DNA of 64,000 nucleotides from NCBI RefSeq assembly GCF_949987515.2, contig NC_082688.1, positions 71,614,731 through 71,678,730 on the forward strand, in the 5' to 3' direction. The notes under the pieces were generated by a model, which was given only the letters and a program-made list of their open reading frames with translations, searched no databases and was not told where the DNA came from. The stretch is from Delphinus delphis (lineage: Eukaryota > Chordata > Mammalia > Artiodactyla > Delphinidae). A program made the position numbers and the translations under genes. Below are positions 13,390-24,831 of the stretch, piece after piece. How positions within the stretch are numbered: the first letter of the stretch is position 1; every line of letters begins with the position of its first letter.

Positions 13390-13596
13390 GGGCTTCCCTG
13401 GTGGTGCAGTGGTTGAGAATCTGCCTGCTGATGAAGGTGACACGGGTTCCTGCCCCGGTCCGGGAAGATCCCACATGCCGCGGAGCGGCTGGGCCCGTGA
13501 GCCATGGCCGCTGAGCCTGCGCGTCCGGAGCCTGTGCTCCGCAATGGGAGAGGCCACAACAGCGAGAGGCCTGCGTACCGCAAAAAAAAAAAAAAA
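13390..13596 (+). mobile_element. CHR-2-like cetacean SINE
   Basis: Near-complete copy with the 'gggcttccctggtggtgcag' head, the B-box-like 'gggttcctgcccc', a GC-rich body and an A15 tail at 13582-13596, followed by impure GAAAGAAGGAAA. I could not find a convincing flanking duplication, unlike most other copies here. Frames of 146, 127, 67 and 66 codons over it are artefacts. Confidence 0.95.
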
Positions 13597-13859
13597 AGAA
13601 AGAAGGAAATAGAGATGAAAATACTGATTTAAAAAAGTATATAATGAAAAAATCAACAAATACAAATGTTGGATATTTGTAAAGAGTAATAAAATGGATA
13701 TGCTCCCAAGAATACTGATCATTGAAAAATAAAGAGATGGTACATACAAATGACTGATATTGAGAATTTTTAAAGGACATTACTAAAAATACTATAGTTA
13801 CTAAAACTAGCATAATATGACATTATACATAACTTAATGGTAATAAATTTTAAAATGTA

Positions 13860-14725
13860 GATTTTAAAAACATTCCTAAGAGTGAAAATAAACAAAATTG
13901 AAATTAGAAGATAGGGTAAATCTGGATAATCTTACAACTATTAGAGAAATTGTTTCTTTAATTTAGAATATTTACACACAAAAAGAGTTGAGGCACAGGT
14001 GGCTACTGTAGGAATTTCTATCAGGTTTTAAATTTCCAGGCTGAGTCCAGTTCTGATGCTTGATAAAACATCTGATAGAATTCGGTATATTTTTCTGAAC
14101 ATGAGAATGCATACAAAATTAAGAGTAGAAAGGAATTTCCTGGATATGGGTTAAAAATCTACAAAAAAATGTGTATCACATATTACAAAATCTACACCAA
14201 AAATCCATAACATATATTTAACTGGATATATTGAATACTTTCTCTTTCAATTAGGGGAAAAAAAGCAAGGTGCCCAGGACCACCATTCCTTTTCAATACT
14301 CAACTTGAGGTCCCAGTAATGCTGTAAAGAAAGACAAACAAGCAAGCAAACTGACATATGGTATAAGGATTAGAGAGGGAAAAAGTAAAACTCTCATTAT
14401 TTGCAGAAGATATGAGTGGGTATAGAAAATTTTTAAAAATCCACAAGCACAGTATTAAAATGAATTATTGAACTTAACAAGTTTGCTCAACACAATTTAT
14501 TGTATATACCACTAACAAAAAGTTAGCAAATAAAATTTTATAACAGATACTCTTTACTATAGCATGAAATTTATCAAATACCTGAGAATAAATCTACCAG
14601 AAGAGTATAAGATATAAATGTAGAAAGCTATAAAGCATTTGATAAAATTAAAGAACTAAATAAATGAAGACATATACCACATTGATGAAAGACTTAACAT
14701 TGTAATTGTCAAAGCTTCTCCAGTA
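13860..14725 (+). repeat. Old L1 (L1M) ORF2 relic
   Basis: The text follows the L1 reverse-transcriptase region in order. 'aagtaaaactctcattattt' is followed by 'gcagaagatatgag', the decayed codons around the F-A-D-D active site. Then come 'gtttgctcaacacaa' and 'gaaagctataaagcattt'. It is riddled with stops and indels. Only 14270-14725 is clear; the left boundary is a guess. Confidence 0.65.
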
Positions 14726-14735
14726 CTTTATACCA

Positions 14736-14895
14736 CAATGGAGAGAAGAAAGATAGAAAAAGGAGAAAAGATGGAAAAATATAGGGTGAGAGAAATAGAA
14801 GGAGGACAAGGAAGAGAAAGGAACAGAGTGAAGAAAACGGAGGGAGGGAGAGAGACAGAGAGAGGGGGAAAGGGGGAGAGAGAAGGGCAGGGCCA
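14736..14895 (+). repeat. Polypurine (GA-rich) tract
   Basis: About 150 bp is almost entirely A and G on the plus strand, with short GAGA, GGGA and AAGA stretches and only scattered pyrimidines. It directly follows the old L1 relic. Complementary frames of 82 and 65 codons (Ser/Leu/Phe-rich or Arg/Glu/Gly-rich) are composition artefacts. Confidence 0.85.
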
Positions 14896-14899
14896 CAGA

Positions 14900-16029
14900 A
14901 TCGTTTTAATTAGAAAGGTATCATTTCATATGTAGTTTTATTTCAAAATCAGTGTTCAGATAGAGTTATAATTACTTTAGATGGGAAGGGCTTCTCTATC
15001 TCCTTTCACAAGTGAAGAATCAAAGTTCTGCTCTGATCACCATGATTTTAAATGTCATTCTGCTGGCTGAACCTATGAGGTTGGAAGTGACATAATGTTT
15101 ATAGCATCTGCTTGGATGTCATACACATGAATTGAGCCTGTGTAAAAAAAATAGTAATATATATTCTGCATCATTCAGCAATCAAAAGAACAAGAAAGAC
15201 CAAGAAAATAGCTTTTACATTTCCCTTTTCCCCAACAAATACTAAGAAAAAACAATAAAATGCACAAACAAATTTACTTACACAAACAGGCAAACTGGTC
15301 TTTTAAAATCTAGGAGCAAAATGCTCAGAAAAAAAGAAAAAGAGTGGATTGAGGTGTATTGTCATACAAGATTCACTTTTCTTTCCATATTTCAACTTGA
15401 TTATTGTTTACAGTAGAGCACTGGAGTACCTGCATATATCTAAGGTACATTTCCCAGCACCAATGCAAATTATTCTTTTGCATTAGTTTAATACTTTACA
15501 GCAGTATGCATTGCATTGAGACCTTGTAAAGCTCAGTGTTACTTGTGAAACTTTGATCTCCAAAAAAATATCAGGATCAAAGTTTTCCCTGATTTGGACA
15601 TAAATCTCAGCTAAAATAAAGTGATAATAGTCTAGTCAAGAAAAAGCAACCTGGTAAAAATGCCTTCAAATTGGTGTTACCGTACATGGTTGGTGCTTTA
15701 CTGAGTTAATTAATCATTTCTTTGAACTTCCATATTCTGCTGTCACTAAGTTAGGAGTAAATGCCAGTCACTGTTACTTTATTTGATATTCATTTTCCGT
15801 GCTTAATATTTGGTAAATAGAAAGAGAAATGAGTAAAAACTTGTGGCTCTGAGAAACACAATGCAGAGAAAGCTCATGAAGAAATGCACAGACAGGATTT
15901 AACATCTTTACTATTCTTAACTGGAAAATTCTCATCCTAAATAAAGGACTGATTGAATTTGTGGTTGTTATTTTTTTGTTGAAGTTAATTTGAGTGTCAA
16001 CTGCTGTAATTAATGTAGTTATTAATGTG
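14900..16029. other. Unique AT-rich stretch
   Basis: Nothing recognised. An 89-codon minus-strand frame at 15774-16043 runs into the neighbouring MIR and has no known domain. Confidence 0.5.
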
Positions 16030-16215
16030 AAGTCAGGCAGCATGAGCTTGGATCACAGCTCCTCCAATTACCAACTACTTGAACTTGAGCCAGTTACATG
16101 ACCTCTCTAAGCCACAGTTGCTCCATTTGCAAAAGGGGGATGCTAATAGTACCCATTATATAAGATGGTCTTAAACATTAGTAAGATAGCAATTGTAAAG
16201 TGTTTTCCATAGTAA
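16030..16215 (+). repeat. MIR SINE relic
   Basis: The sense MIR order is visible: 'tgagcttggatcacagctcc', 'gagccagttacatgacctct', 'gccacagttgctccatttg', then 'ggggatgctaatagtaccca'. Confidence 0.8.
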
Positions 16216-16419
16216 TTGACTGTGCAGTATTTCCAACTCATAATTAATTAACTTATCATAGAGGTTTCAAAAGTATTCATCAATGGCAGGAACTTTAAAG
16301 TTTATTCTGAGGAATTATAAGGATTCCATAGAAAAGCATCTAAGGAGATGAGGAAACGGGCCTGAGATTCTCATCCCTTGCTTTAAATAGGACAGTTCCA
16401 CTCAGTTTCTTTCATGCTT

Positions 16420-16560
16420 TTTTTTTTTAATGGAGAGTTTTAAACACATTCAAGAGTAGTGAGAACATTATAATAGCCCCCCATACATACCCAGCTTTAT
16501 ATAATCAACATTTCAATATGTTTATGTAGTGTTTTCCTTCACAAGATTTGGCGTGCAAAG
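16420..16560. repeat. Old interspersed repeat, same family as 55600-55770
   Basis: A T-rich start, then 'catacatacccagctttat' and 'ataatcaacatttcaata'. The motif order is shared with 55600-55770 (T-rich start, 'caccagcttcaactattatt'). It probably derives from an old L1 3' region; the family name is uncertain. Confidence 0.4.
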
Positions 16561-16703
16561 TACTTCTGATGCTAAAAAACATAAATAAATTTGAAAAACA
16601 CTGATTTATAGGCTGAATACATTCTAGCGAAAAATAAAATCTTTCTTAGCCATCAATTTGAGTTCAGGTATCCAAAAGAATGCCATATATTAAAAGTACT
16701 TTA

Positions 16704-16905
16704 GGGCTTCCCTGGTGGCGCAGTGGTTGGGAGTCCGCCTGCTGATGCGGGAGACGCGGGTTCGTGCCCCGGTCCGGGAGGATCCCACGTGCCGCGGAGC
16801 GGCTGGGCCTGTGAGCCATGGCCGCTGAGCCTGCGCGTCCGGAGCCTGTGCTCCGCAACGGGAGAGGCCACAACAGTGAGAGGCCCGCGTACCACAAAAA
16901 AAAAA
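16704..16905 (+). mobile_element. CHR-2-like cetacean SINE with a 12-bp duplication
   Basis: Full-length copy with head 'gggcttccctggtggcgcag', B-box-like 'gcgggttcgtgcccc' near 16757-16770, GC-rich body and A tail. The flanks are a perfect 12-bp target-site duplication, aaaagtacttta, at 16692-16703 and 16906-16917. The clean duplication indicates a fairly young insertion. Frames of 84, 77 and 64 codons are artefacts. Confidence 0.97.
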
Positions 16906-17339
16906 AAAAGTACTTTAATTTTGAGTCAGTTGTGTGCTCAACTTTCTCATTTCCGTCTACACACTCTCTCTAGATAATCCAATCCAGCTCCATGGCTTTA
17001 AACTCCACATGGATATCTCATAAGCATCTCAAACATAAAATGCACCAATTCTTTTCATTTTCCCACCCACGACCATCTCAGTCTCCCCCCTCTCAGTAAG
17101 TGACACTGTCATTCACCCAGTTACTCAAACCAAAGCCGTAGTGATTATTTTGCTCCCCACCCCCCTTTTTCTTCACTATTTGCGTAAGAATGTTGACGCT
17201 AAAAAAAAATATACATCTCATTTCTATCGACTCCTTACCATATCCTATGCTAACGATCCTAGTAGGTCTCCATGCCTGTTCTCTTGCATTTTTTTTTTTT
17301 ATAATCTGTTCTCAGTGCAGCAACCTGAGGGATCTTTTT

Positions 17340-17545
17340 TTTTTTTTTTTTTGCGGTACGCCGGCCTCTCACTGTTGTGGCCTCTCCCGTTGTGGAGCCC
17401 AGGCTCCGGACGCGCAGGCTCAGCGGCCATGGCTCACGGGCCCAGCCGCTCCGCGGCATGTGGGATCTTCCCGGACCGGGGCACGAACCCGTGTCCCCTG
17501 CATCGGCAGGCAGACTCTCAACCACTGCGCCACCAGGGAAGCCCA
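17340..17545 (-). mobile_element. CHR-2-like cetacean SINE, antisense
   Basis: Antisense copy from poly(T) to the head 'ccaccagggaagccca'. It is flanked by a 14-bp duplication, tgagggatcttttt, at 17326-17339 and 17546-17559. It lies 434 bp from the oppositely oriented copy at 16704-16905. Overlapping frames of up to 135 codons are artefacts. Confidence 0.97.
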
Positions 17546-17564
17546 TGAGGGATCTTTTTAAAAC

Positions 17565-18110
17565 GTAAATCAGATAGCGTCTTTTCCATGCTCAGAATCC
17601 TCCAAGGGAATTATGTTGTCCTGTAAATGCAATCCGAACTCATCCCAAGGACCTGTGTTATCTTGCCCACCACCTCCTGTGTTACTCTCCTCCATATTCA
17701 CCAAACACGTGGCTCTCTGCCATTGTTAGGTTTTCTTCACATAACCCACCAAGCTTGTTCCTGTCATATGCATTTGTGCTTTCTGTTCCCTTTTCTTGGA
17801 GCACTTTTCTATCAGATTTTAAAAGGCTGTCCTCTCCATAGACTCTTCATATCCTACAGGTCTCTGCTTAAATAGTACCTCATCAGAGAGTCCTTTCCTC
17901 TCACCCAGTCTAAAGTCATCTCTTTCCCAGTTACTCCTCTCCCAGTAACTATCATTGGAAAACCATATTGCATTGTCTTTACAGCACTTACCACTATCTG
18001 AAATGACTTTTTTCCATCATTTGTCTTATTTTTTGTCTTCTTATTTTCTAGAAGATAATCTCAGCAAGAGCATGGACTTTTGACTTTCCCGTTAAGTGAA
18101 TTTTTCCCCA
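17565..18110 (+). repeat. L2 LINE 3' region relic
   Basis: Reads in L2 order: 'gcaatccgaactcatcccaa', 'ttgttcctgtcatatgca', 'ggtctctgcttaaatagta', 'cctcatcagagagtccttt', 'ttacagcacttaccactat'. It immediately follows the SINE at 17340-17545. Confidence 0.65.
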
Positions 18111-18239
18111 ACATCTAGATATTGGGTGACATAGTACATAATTTTGATAATATAAAATAAATAAAAATTTTATTTGTGATGGAGATAATTACTAAGATAC
18201 ATTATTGTTGAAAAGATGGCATGAAATGATATAAAGCTT

Positions 18240-18665
18240 ATACCCCAGATCTATTTTGTACCCCTCTCCACTCTACTCTTGGCCATGCCTGACATCCATG
18301 ATATGTATCACCTAGATTCATTTTCCCTTAAGCTTCTCTTTGAGATTCAACAATGAGAGGAACTTCCTCTTCCTGTCAGGTCCCCATCCTTTTCCCTGTG
18401 TGGCTATGATTTCTTCACTAGCTGACCATGGTAACAGCTTCTGCCTGGCAGCTCTCTTCTTTTCTTAGCCCAGCTTTTATCAGGCACTGGTAACTCCATT
18501 TCTTCCTCTTGCCATTTCACAGGTAGTAATGTCTTCCTGCTGTTTTTAGTGCCTGAATACCTCACTGCCCAAACCTTTGTAAATAGTCCTTTTCTTGGGT
18601 AGCTTTCGCTAAATCCTTAGGTGAGCATTTGTTTCCTGCCAGGACCATGACTAACACAGATATTG
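18240..18665 (+). repeat. Probable ancient LTR relic
   Basis: The block ending 'acctttgtaaatagtcc' ... 'gtttcctgccaggaccatga' ... 'ctaacacaga' resembles the 3' end of a mammalian LTR of ERVL/MaLR type. The subfamily is not resolved and no internal region is attached. Confidence 0.4.
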
Positions 18666-18689
18666 TATATGAGCATTTTCTATGCTTTC

Positions 18690-18760
18690 TAACACATGCT
18701 TTATTTCTTCAAATATTGAGTGCCTACTGTATATCAGGCACTAAGCACCCAATCAACACT
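18690..18760 (-). repeat. Short L2/MIR 3' end fragment
   Basis: 'ttgagtgcctactgtatatc' followed by 'aggcactaagcaccc' is the complement of the shared L2/MIR-type 3' tail. It is too short to assign further. Confidence 0.5.
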
Positions 18761-19049
18761 ACTTGTATCTGACATATATACCTGAGTCCTATGTAACTAT
18801 TTTAATAAGATAGCAAGCTTTAGGCAAAATTAAAATTCAAAGTAAAGCACCACCAAATTAAAATACAGGTTAAGAAAATCATGCAGCAAATGATTTGTGT
18901 TCTGGTGTGTTTCTGTTAGAGTTTCCGTTAATTTTATACACGTATTCTGGAAATAGAAAATAGATATATACACATACACCCACATACATAAATAGGTTTA
19001 TTTATACTTGATCTTATTCAGAGCTGCAGCTTATCAAACTGCAGGTATG

Positions 19050-19050
<1 letters not shown>

Positions 19051-19082
<32 letters not shown>
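19051..19082 (+). repeat. (GT)n(AT)n microsatellite
   Basis: A GT run grades directly into an AT run of about nine units. Confidence 0.9.
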
Positions 19083-19083
<1 letters not shown>

Positions 19084-19249
19084 GCAGCTATGCATTCACT
19101 GGCATGATCTACAAATGCAGTACTGAATCAGATGAGGCAAATACAATAGTGCTTATTTACTTTTTGTTTCATCAAGCAGCACTCCCTGGTAATCAGCTAT
19201 CTGTAGGTCCATACTGTAGTGATGTTTCTACATATCCAAGGCAGGGTGG

Positions 19250-19505
19250 CATTGGGGCATTGGTTCTCAAGGGCTCTGACTCTGGAATCAGAGTTCTTAG
19301 GTTCAGATCCAAGCTTCGCACCTTACTAGCTCTTTGACCTTGGATAAGTTACTTAAACTTTCCAAATCTCAATTTTCTCACCTATCGAAAAAAGGTTAAA
19401 TAAATAATTGTACCAGCTTCATAAGGCTATTGTGATAGTAAACGGGAATAATACATACTAAATGCTCATCAAAAGAGGATGGTAAGTGTTCATAAAATAC
19501 TTATT
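19250..19505 (+). repeat. MIR SINE, near full length
   Basis: One of the best MIR copies here: 'ctctgactctggaatcagag', 'aggttcagatccaagctt', 'tttgaccttggataagttac', 'tctcaattttctcacctat', then 'ataaggctattgtgatag'. Confidence 0.88.
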
Positions 19506-22092
19506 AGTAATGTGTTATTAGTGATAATCCTGAAACTGGGTAAGATCCTGAAAGATATTCATATATCTAAAAGTTGTAGTCTACGTATTTGCAATAGCAT
19601 ATGACACTTGACATCCTTTCTGTATCAGACATTCTATGAACTACTCTATATTATCATCTTACTTGCCTTGTCGACTCTACACACACCCATACCTATAAAA
19701 TATATAAATATATATTTCAGATTATATATAGGGACTTGATAGACCAAATATAGTATATGCTACCTCTGTACTAATTCAGGATAATTACTAAGCTCTACAA
19801 GCCCCAGTGAAGTCTGTGGATAATCTAAACTAATAGAAAAACAACAATAATTCTGAAGTGGGAATGATGCTATCTTACTAAACTTGCCTCTTCCATGAAA
19901 TCTTCAGGAAACACAAATAGATCTTTTTTTCTATAATCTCTGGTCTTCATCCCTCACCTATAAAGCAAAGGAAATGAGCTAGATATAGTGCTTCTGAAAG
20001 AGTCATATATGAAACACATATTTAGGAATGACCTAAGATCTTGGTTTTTAATATACAGATTGCTGGCCTCTATGCCCACATTTGTTGAGTCTAAATCTTA
20101 GAGAAAGAAAAGGAGGCAACAGAACTCTTTTTTAAAGAAGGATCTCTTCCTGGTAATTCTTATCCACGTTGAAGCGCTGAGAACTGCTCGAGTAGAAGAT
20201 GGCCTAAATGATATCTTCCAACTTCAATCTCAATGAAATATGTCAAACTATTATCATTATATTTGAGATATATTCTTGAACTGGTGACTGCCCCCATGGA
20301 TTATTGTGAAAATCGACATGTTTTAAAACATACAGACCTTGCTCTCTGTTAAAACTATTAGTATCTACCTTATTTTTTAACTGGAGTTTTTGTATCACCA
20401 CAATTTTAACATCACCAAAGAGAAAAAAAAAAAAAGCATAGCCTTAATGGACTGTGAAGCAGTGAGCCAATCACAAAGGCAACACAAAATTCAATCACAA
20501 ACACCTGCAACTCATTACAAATTTAGCAGCACAAATGCCAGAGGCTGTAATGGGTCTCAGATAGTCTGTGCAACTCTGCCAATACTCACCTATAATTTGG
20601 ACTTGACATTTACAAAAAAAGATAACATTTACAAAAAGAAAAGGGCAAAGAGTTTTACCAAATAACCCCACTCTTTCAACTTCCCCCTCCTGCCAAGGCA
20701 CTGCAGGAAAAAAATCAGTTCTAAATACAGATGCTATTTGTATTCCTTCTGGAGTGCTTATGAAACCAAATTAATTGATGAAGAATATTCACTAAGGGAT
20801 TTGGAGGTATTATATTTTCCCCCAGAATGTAACATTCTCTATAAATGTCTTTAGCATAAAAATTAGGGACCAAAAAGCAAAAGGAGGAAGAGAGATTGGA
20901 AATAAGAAATAATGTCAGTTTTGTTTTTAGGTTATCTTCCTATTTTGATTTAAGGATTAGGTGTATACGGTAAATGTAGACTCGAAATCTTACAAATGAA
21001 AACTGTCATACTTGCAGGTATGGAATATTATGGTTGTCATTGTGTGGAGTGGAAAGAAAACTAAACTCAAGCACCTGAAGAGTTTAATACTGGCTCTGGA
21101 TTCGTTGCTAGTTGGGTGACCTTGGAAAAGTTGTTTAGCAACCTGGGATTCTCTTTCCCCCATTTTAACTTCTGAGAACTGCAGACTATGGCCTGATATC
21201 TCCCTCAGGAGCCTCAGTTCCAGAGTAAGGACTCCTCATAAGCTCTGACCTATAGACAGTTAGTTCTCCTCTCCATACTTCCTTCAACGTTCATTCTCTT
21301 CCCTATTTTTCATGATGTATACCTGAGAAACAGACCCTGTCACTGGGAACAGACTTTTAATGTGCCTACTGCTAATGCATCTGCTATCCTAAGGAGAAAT
21401 TTTACTTTGTACCTTGTTCTGGAGTGTTCTAAAATCTTGGCATGATTTTCCTTTGCCCATTCTCTCAGCACATTCTGGAAATTGCTTTCCTTCCACACCA
21501 TTTGATGTAAACTGAGGAAAGCAGATTCATTTTACTACTTGAAATATAAAAATAGTCTTAATAAGCAAATCATAAATAAATAAAGTAGTTAAGGGTTACT
21601 CTTGGCTCTAGCCCACCATTCACAAGCACTATTGAAAGTTTTACAAGGAACTACAGTTTGTGTCCTACAAATGTGTGATTTCCCATCAGAAGTCACTCTC
21701 ATTTCTTTTCTCCCATGTTCCATAATATTTTTTGTTATTTCTCCATACTTCAGCTAACAAATATGCTTAAAGTTGACATATAAATACCTTCCTTTTATCT
21801 GTCAAGTATGCTGCTAAAAGCACTAACAATCTATGATTTAGGAGACTCACTCTCATGTTTTAGGTGCGGTATCATAACTCTCATCTAGAAGATACTCACA
21901 ATTCATTTTCAAGGAAGTTCCAAGATATTCCTTTCAACACCTCATGCTGTTTGGGAAGGTTCTTTCTTTGAAAAAAAGAACATATACAGTTCCTGAGTAT
22001 CACGACAGTGTGCAACAGTCAGGTATGAAGGGAAGAAAAGGAACTAGAAAAGGAAAGTGATAACCAAAGATAACTAGAAACTATATACAAAT
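19506..22092. other. Mostly unique stretch; weak MIR-like patch near 21040-21150
   Basis: AT-rich DNA. A TA-rich patch lies at 19698-19730. The patch at 21040-21150 includes 'gttgggtgaccttggaaaag', which looks like the MIR core, but the rest is too decayed to call. A 91-codon frame at 20390-20665 is unassigned. Confidence 0.45.
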
Positions 22093-22470
22093 GAAGTCTG
22101 TCTATGTCTTACTCTGCTTGGGCTGCCATAACAAATACCATAAACTGAGTGGCTTAAACAACAGAAATGTATTTTCTCACAGCCCTGGAAGCTGCAAGTC
22201 TGGATCATGGGGCCAGCATGGTCTGGTTCTGATAAGAGCCATCTTCCTGACTTGCAGACAGCTACCTCACTGCATCCTCACATGGCAGAAAGAGAGAGAG
22301 AGAGAGAGAATCTGTTGTTCTTCTTTTCTTCTTCTTACAAGGCCACAGTCTTATGACTTAATTTAATGCTAACTACCTCCTAAAGACCTATCTAGCTCCA
22401 GACACATTGTGGGTTTTGGTTGCAACATGTTGAATTTGTCGGAGAGGACACAATTCAGTCCATAGCACTA
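22093..22470 (-). repeat. MST/MLT1-type LTR (ERVL-MaLR), antisense
   Basis: Very readable reverse LTR: 'gggctgccataacaaatacc', 'actgagtggcttaaacaaca', 'tttctcacagccctggaa', 'tcctcacatggcagaaag', a GA microsatellite at 22289-22308, then 'aggacacaattcagtcca'. No internal retroviral sequence is attached. Confidence 0.85.
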
Positions 22471-22544
22471 TTATAAAAGTAATGAGGAGGGGAGGTATCT
22501 GAAACATGTACTAGTTAAAAGCAACAGCTTACCGTGATATTGTG

Positions 22545-23340
22545 ATTTATAATAAGAAATACATATTTGGTCTTCGTCCACTGTTTGTGGCACAGAGCTC
22601 TTAAAACCTCTGGAATTTCCTAAGGCTTCTTTTGTTATGTTAATCAGATGACTTTTATAAAGCTCCTAGGTAACCTAAGGATGGAGGGCTGGTTGCTAGA
22701 GAACCAACCATGTGATTGGAGGGTTGGAACCTTCAGTCCCACCCCCCAACATTGGGAGAGGGAAGAGGGGCTAGAGATTGAGTTCAATCACCAGTGGTCA
22801 ATGATTTCATCAATCATGCCTATATGATGAAGCCGCCATAAAAAAAACAACAGGATGGTTGGAGAGCTTCCAGGTTGGTAAACACATGCATATCTGAGGC
22901 GAGTGGGGCAACTGGAGAGAAGCCCCACTCTCCTTCACAATGGAAGCTCTGTGCCCTTTCCCCATATCTTGCCCTCTGCATCTCTTCCATCTGACTGTTT
23001 CTGAGTTGTATCCTTTTATAATAAACCAGTAATCTAGTAAGTAAAATGTTTCTCTGAGTTCTGCGAACCTCTCTAGCACATTAATTGAAACCAAGAAAGA
23101 GGTCATTGGAATTTCCAATCTACAGCTGGTCAGTTAGAAGCAGAGGTGGTGATTACCTGACCTTGTGACTGGCATCTGAAGCACGGGTGGGGGCAGTCTT
23201 ATGGAACTGAACCCTTAACCTTGTGGAATCTGATGCTTTCTCTCAGTGGATACTGTCAACTCAACTGAGTTGAACTGTAGGACACCCAGCTGGTGTCACA
23301 GAATTGCTTGGTGTTGTGGAAACCCTCCCCCCACACACTG
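22545..23340 (+). repeat. ERV-type solo LTR, subfamily unresolved
   Basis: About 800 bp of LTR-like sequence. It has 'gtccactgtttgtggcacag' near the start and a polyadenylation signal AATAAA at 23020-23025 in a 'tgtatccttttataataaac' context. It ends past 'aggacacccagctggtgtca'. It probably belongs to a MER21-like ERVL group, but I am not certain. No gag, pol or env remnant is next to it. Confidence 0.6.
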
Positions 23341-23560
23341 GAATTGGTGGCTAGAACTTTTACTTACAAAAAATATATCTTAATATTTTGTATACATATT
23401 TATATATTCATAGAAAAATGACTAGAAAGATGTGCTCCAATATATTTATGGTAATTGTTTCTGGGTGGTTGAATTATGAGTAATATCTAATTAACTTTAA
23501 TTTCTATTTACACAATTTCCTATAATTAGGAAAGTATTATTAATAAATATTATCCAAGTG
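23341..23560 (+). repeat. Old L1 (L1MB/MC-like) 3' end
   Basis: 'gactagaaagatgtgctcca' and 'ggtaattgtttctgggtggt' followed by 'tgaattatgagtaat' match the 3' untranslated end of mid-age L1M elements. A related end is at 49440-49830. Confidence 0.55.
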
Positions 23561-24518
23561 AATTGACATACTCTGGAAAATAATTTGCTAACTTCTCTGG
23601 TGATTTATAGCCCTCTAACTCACATCACTGTAAGTGAAACTATTTCTCTGTTCCAATGAATTCTTAACCTCAAAATGCTTTTGTGAGTTCTCCTAGAGTG
23701 TAAATTATGAGATTATTCCTAACCTTGTCAGGTTCTGGTGACATACTGCCTACTATAATATAATAGAAGCAATTCATAAAATATTCCTTCACCTGAACCA
23801 GTTTCAAGTTCTGTGGCTTTTCAGCTACCATTGTTCTTGTTCCACACAGAATGTTTAGTACAAGAGATCCTTTATGGAACAGACCAGATAGTGGAGAGCT
23901 GATTTTACTTGCTAATTCTTGACATTGTTACTCTGTCTTTAAGGTGGCAATTAGAAAGATGCAAAGCAGATGCTTCATGAAAGGGATCCATGTTCTTGTT
24001 GGTGCTCTGCAAATGCTTTAAAGGGATGGTACATGATATTGAGTCAGTGCATCTTTGGAACTTCTGGGTAGGGCCTGAGGTACGCAGAAACCCTAGGTTG
24101 GTTACAAGCAGACTCATCAAGGAATTCTTGGATAGTGGACCAACAGCACCCTGCTGTCCTCACAGGCAGCAGGCATTGTAAAGCGGGGTTCAGCACTCAC
24201 TGTTCCTTAGGGGTGTACACAGCGTGACTCTACTGCAGCACCTCAGTGCTGAAGGTGAACCATCTTCGCTCAAACAAGGCAGTCAAGACTTTGCTAAAGG
24301 AAGTTGTGTTCCAATCTAAGGAGGGCTGTGCTCAACCTGAGGTATGCGTAGTTGGGTTCAGGTGTAGGGGACAGTAAGAGTCCAGGCAGGGCTCTTAGCA
24401 TGCAGTGTTTTGAGCGTAAATCTTCACATTTAAAATATGCACTTCATTTTGCAACTGATGACCCCTTTCAGTGGCATTCAAACTTACTTCATGAGTGATA
24501 TCTAGGACAATATGCACT
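23561..24518. other. Unique stretch
   Basis: No recognised repeat. 24060-24400 is GC-richer than its surroundings but carries no clear gene or element signature. Frames of 71 and 63 codons on opposite strands overlap and are unassigned. Confidence 0.5.
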
Positions 24519-24831
24519 TTTTTTTTCAATAAATGTATTTATTTTTGGCTGCATCGGGTCTTTGTTGCTGCATGCGGGCTTTCTCTAGTTGGGGCGAGCG
24601 GGGGCTACTCTTCGTTGCAGTGCACGTGCTTCTCATTACGGTGCCTTCTTTTGTTGTGGAGCACGGGCTGTAGGTGCGTGGGCTTCAGTAGTTGTGGCAC
24701 GCAGGCTCAGTATTTGTGGCACATGGGCTTAGTTGCCCCGCGGCATGTGGGATCTTCCCAGACCAGGGCTCGAACCCGTGTCCCCTGCATTGGCAGGTGG
24801 ATTCTTAACCACTGTGCCACCAGGAAAGCCC
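24519..24831 (-). mobile_element. Long CHR-1-like SINE, antisense
   Basis: Longer, older relative of the short CHR-2-like copies. From the T-rich tail it reads 'tttatttttggctgcat', 'gtctttgttgctgcatgc', 'gggctttctctagttg', and ends in the shared tRNA-related head 'ccactgtgccaccaggaaag'. The flanks hold a degraded duplication (atatgcac near 24519, atatgtgc at 24832). The 117-codon frame here is an artefact. Confidence 0.92.

Noticed and set aside
14648..14935. Arg/Glu/Gly-rich and Ser/Leu/Phe-rich frames
   Set aside because: Direct product of the polypurine tract read on either strand.
16664..16977. Recurring Trp/Pro/Leu/Arg-rich peptide frames, also seen near 6.9, 13.4, 17.3, 26.0 and 57.3 kb
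   Set aside because: All are translations of the same SINE in different frames and strands; the shared peptides reflect shared DNA, not a gene family.
22545..23340. Intact endogenous retrovirus
   Set aside because: Only LTR-type sequence is present; no gag, pol or env remnant is next to it.
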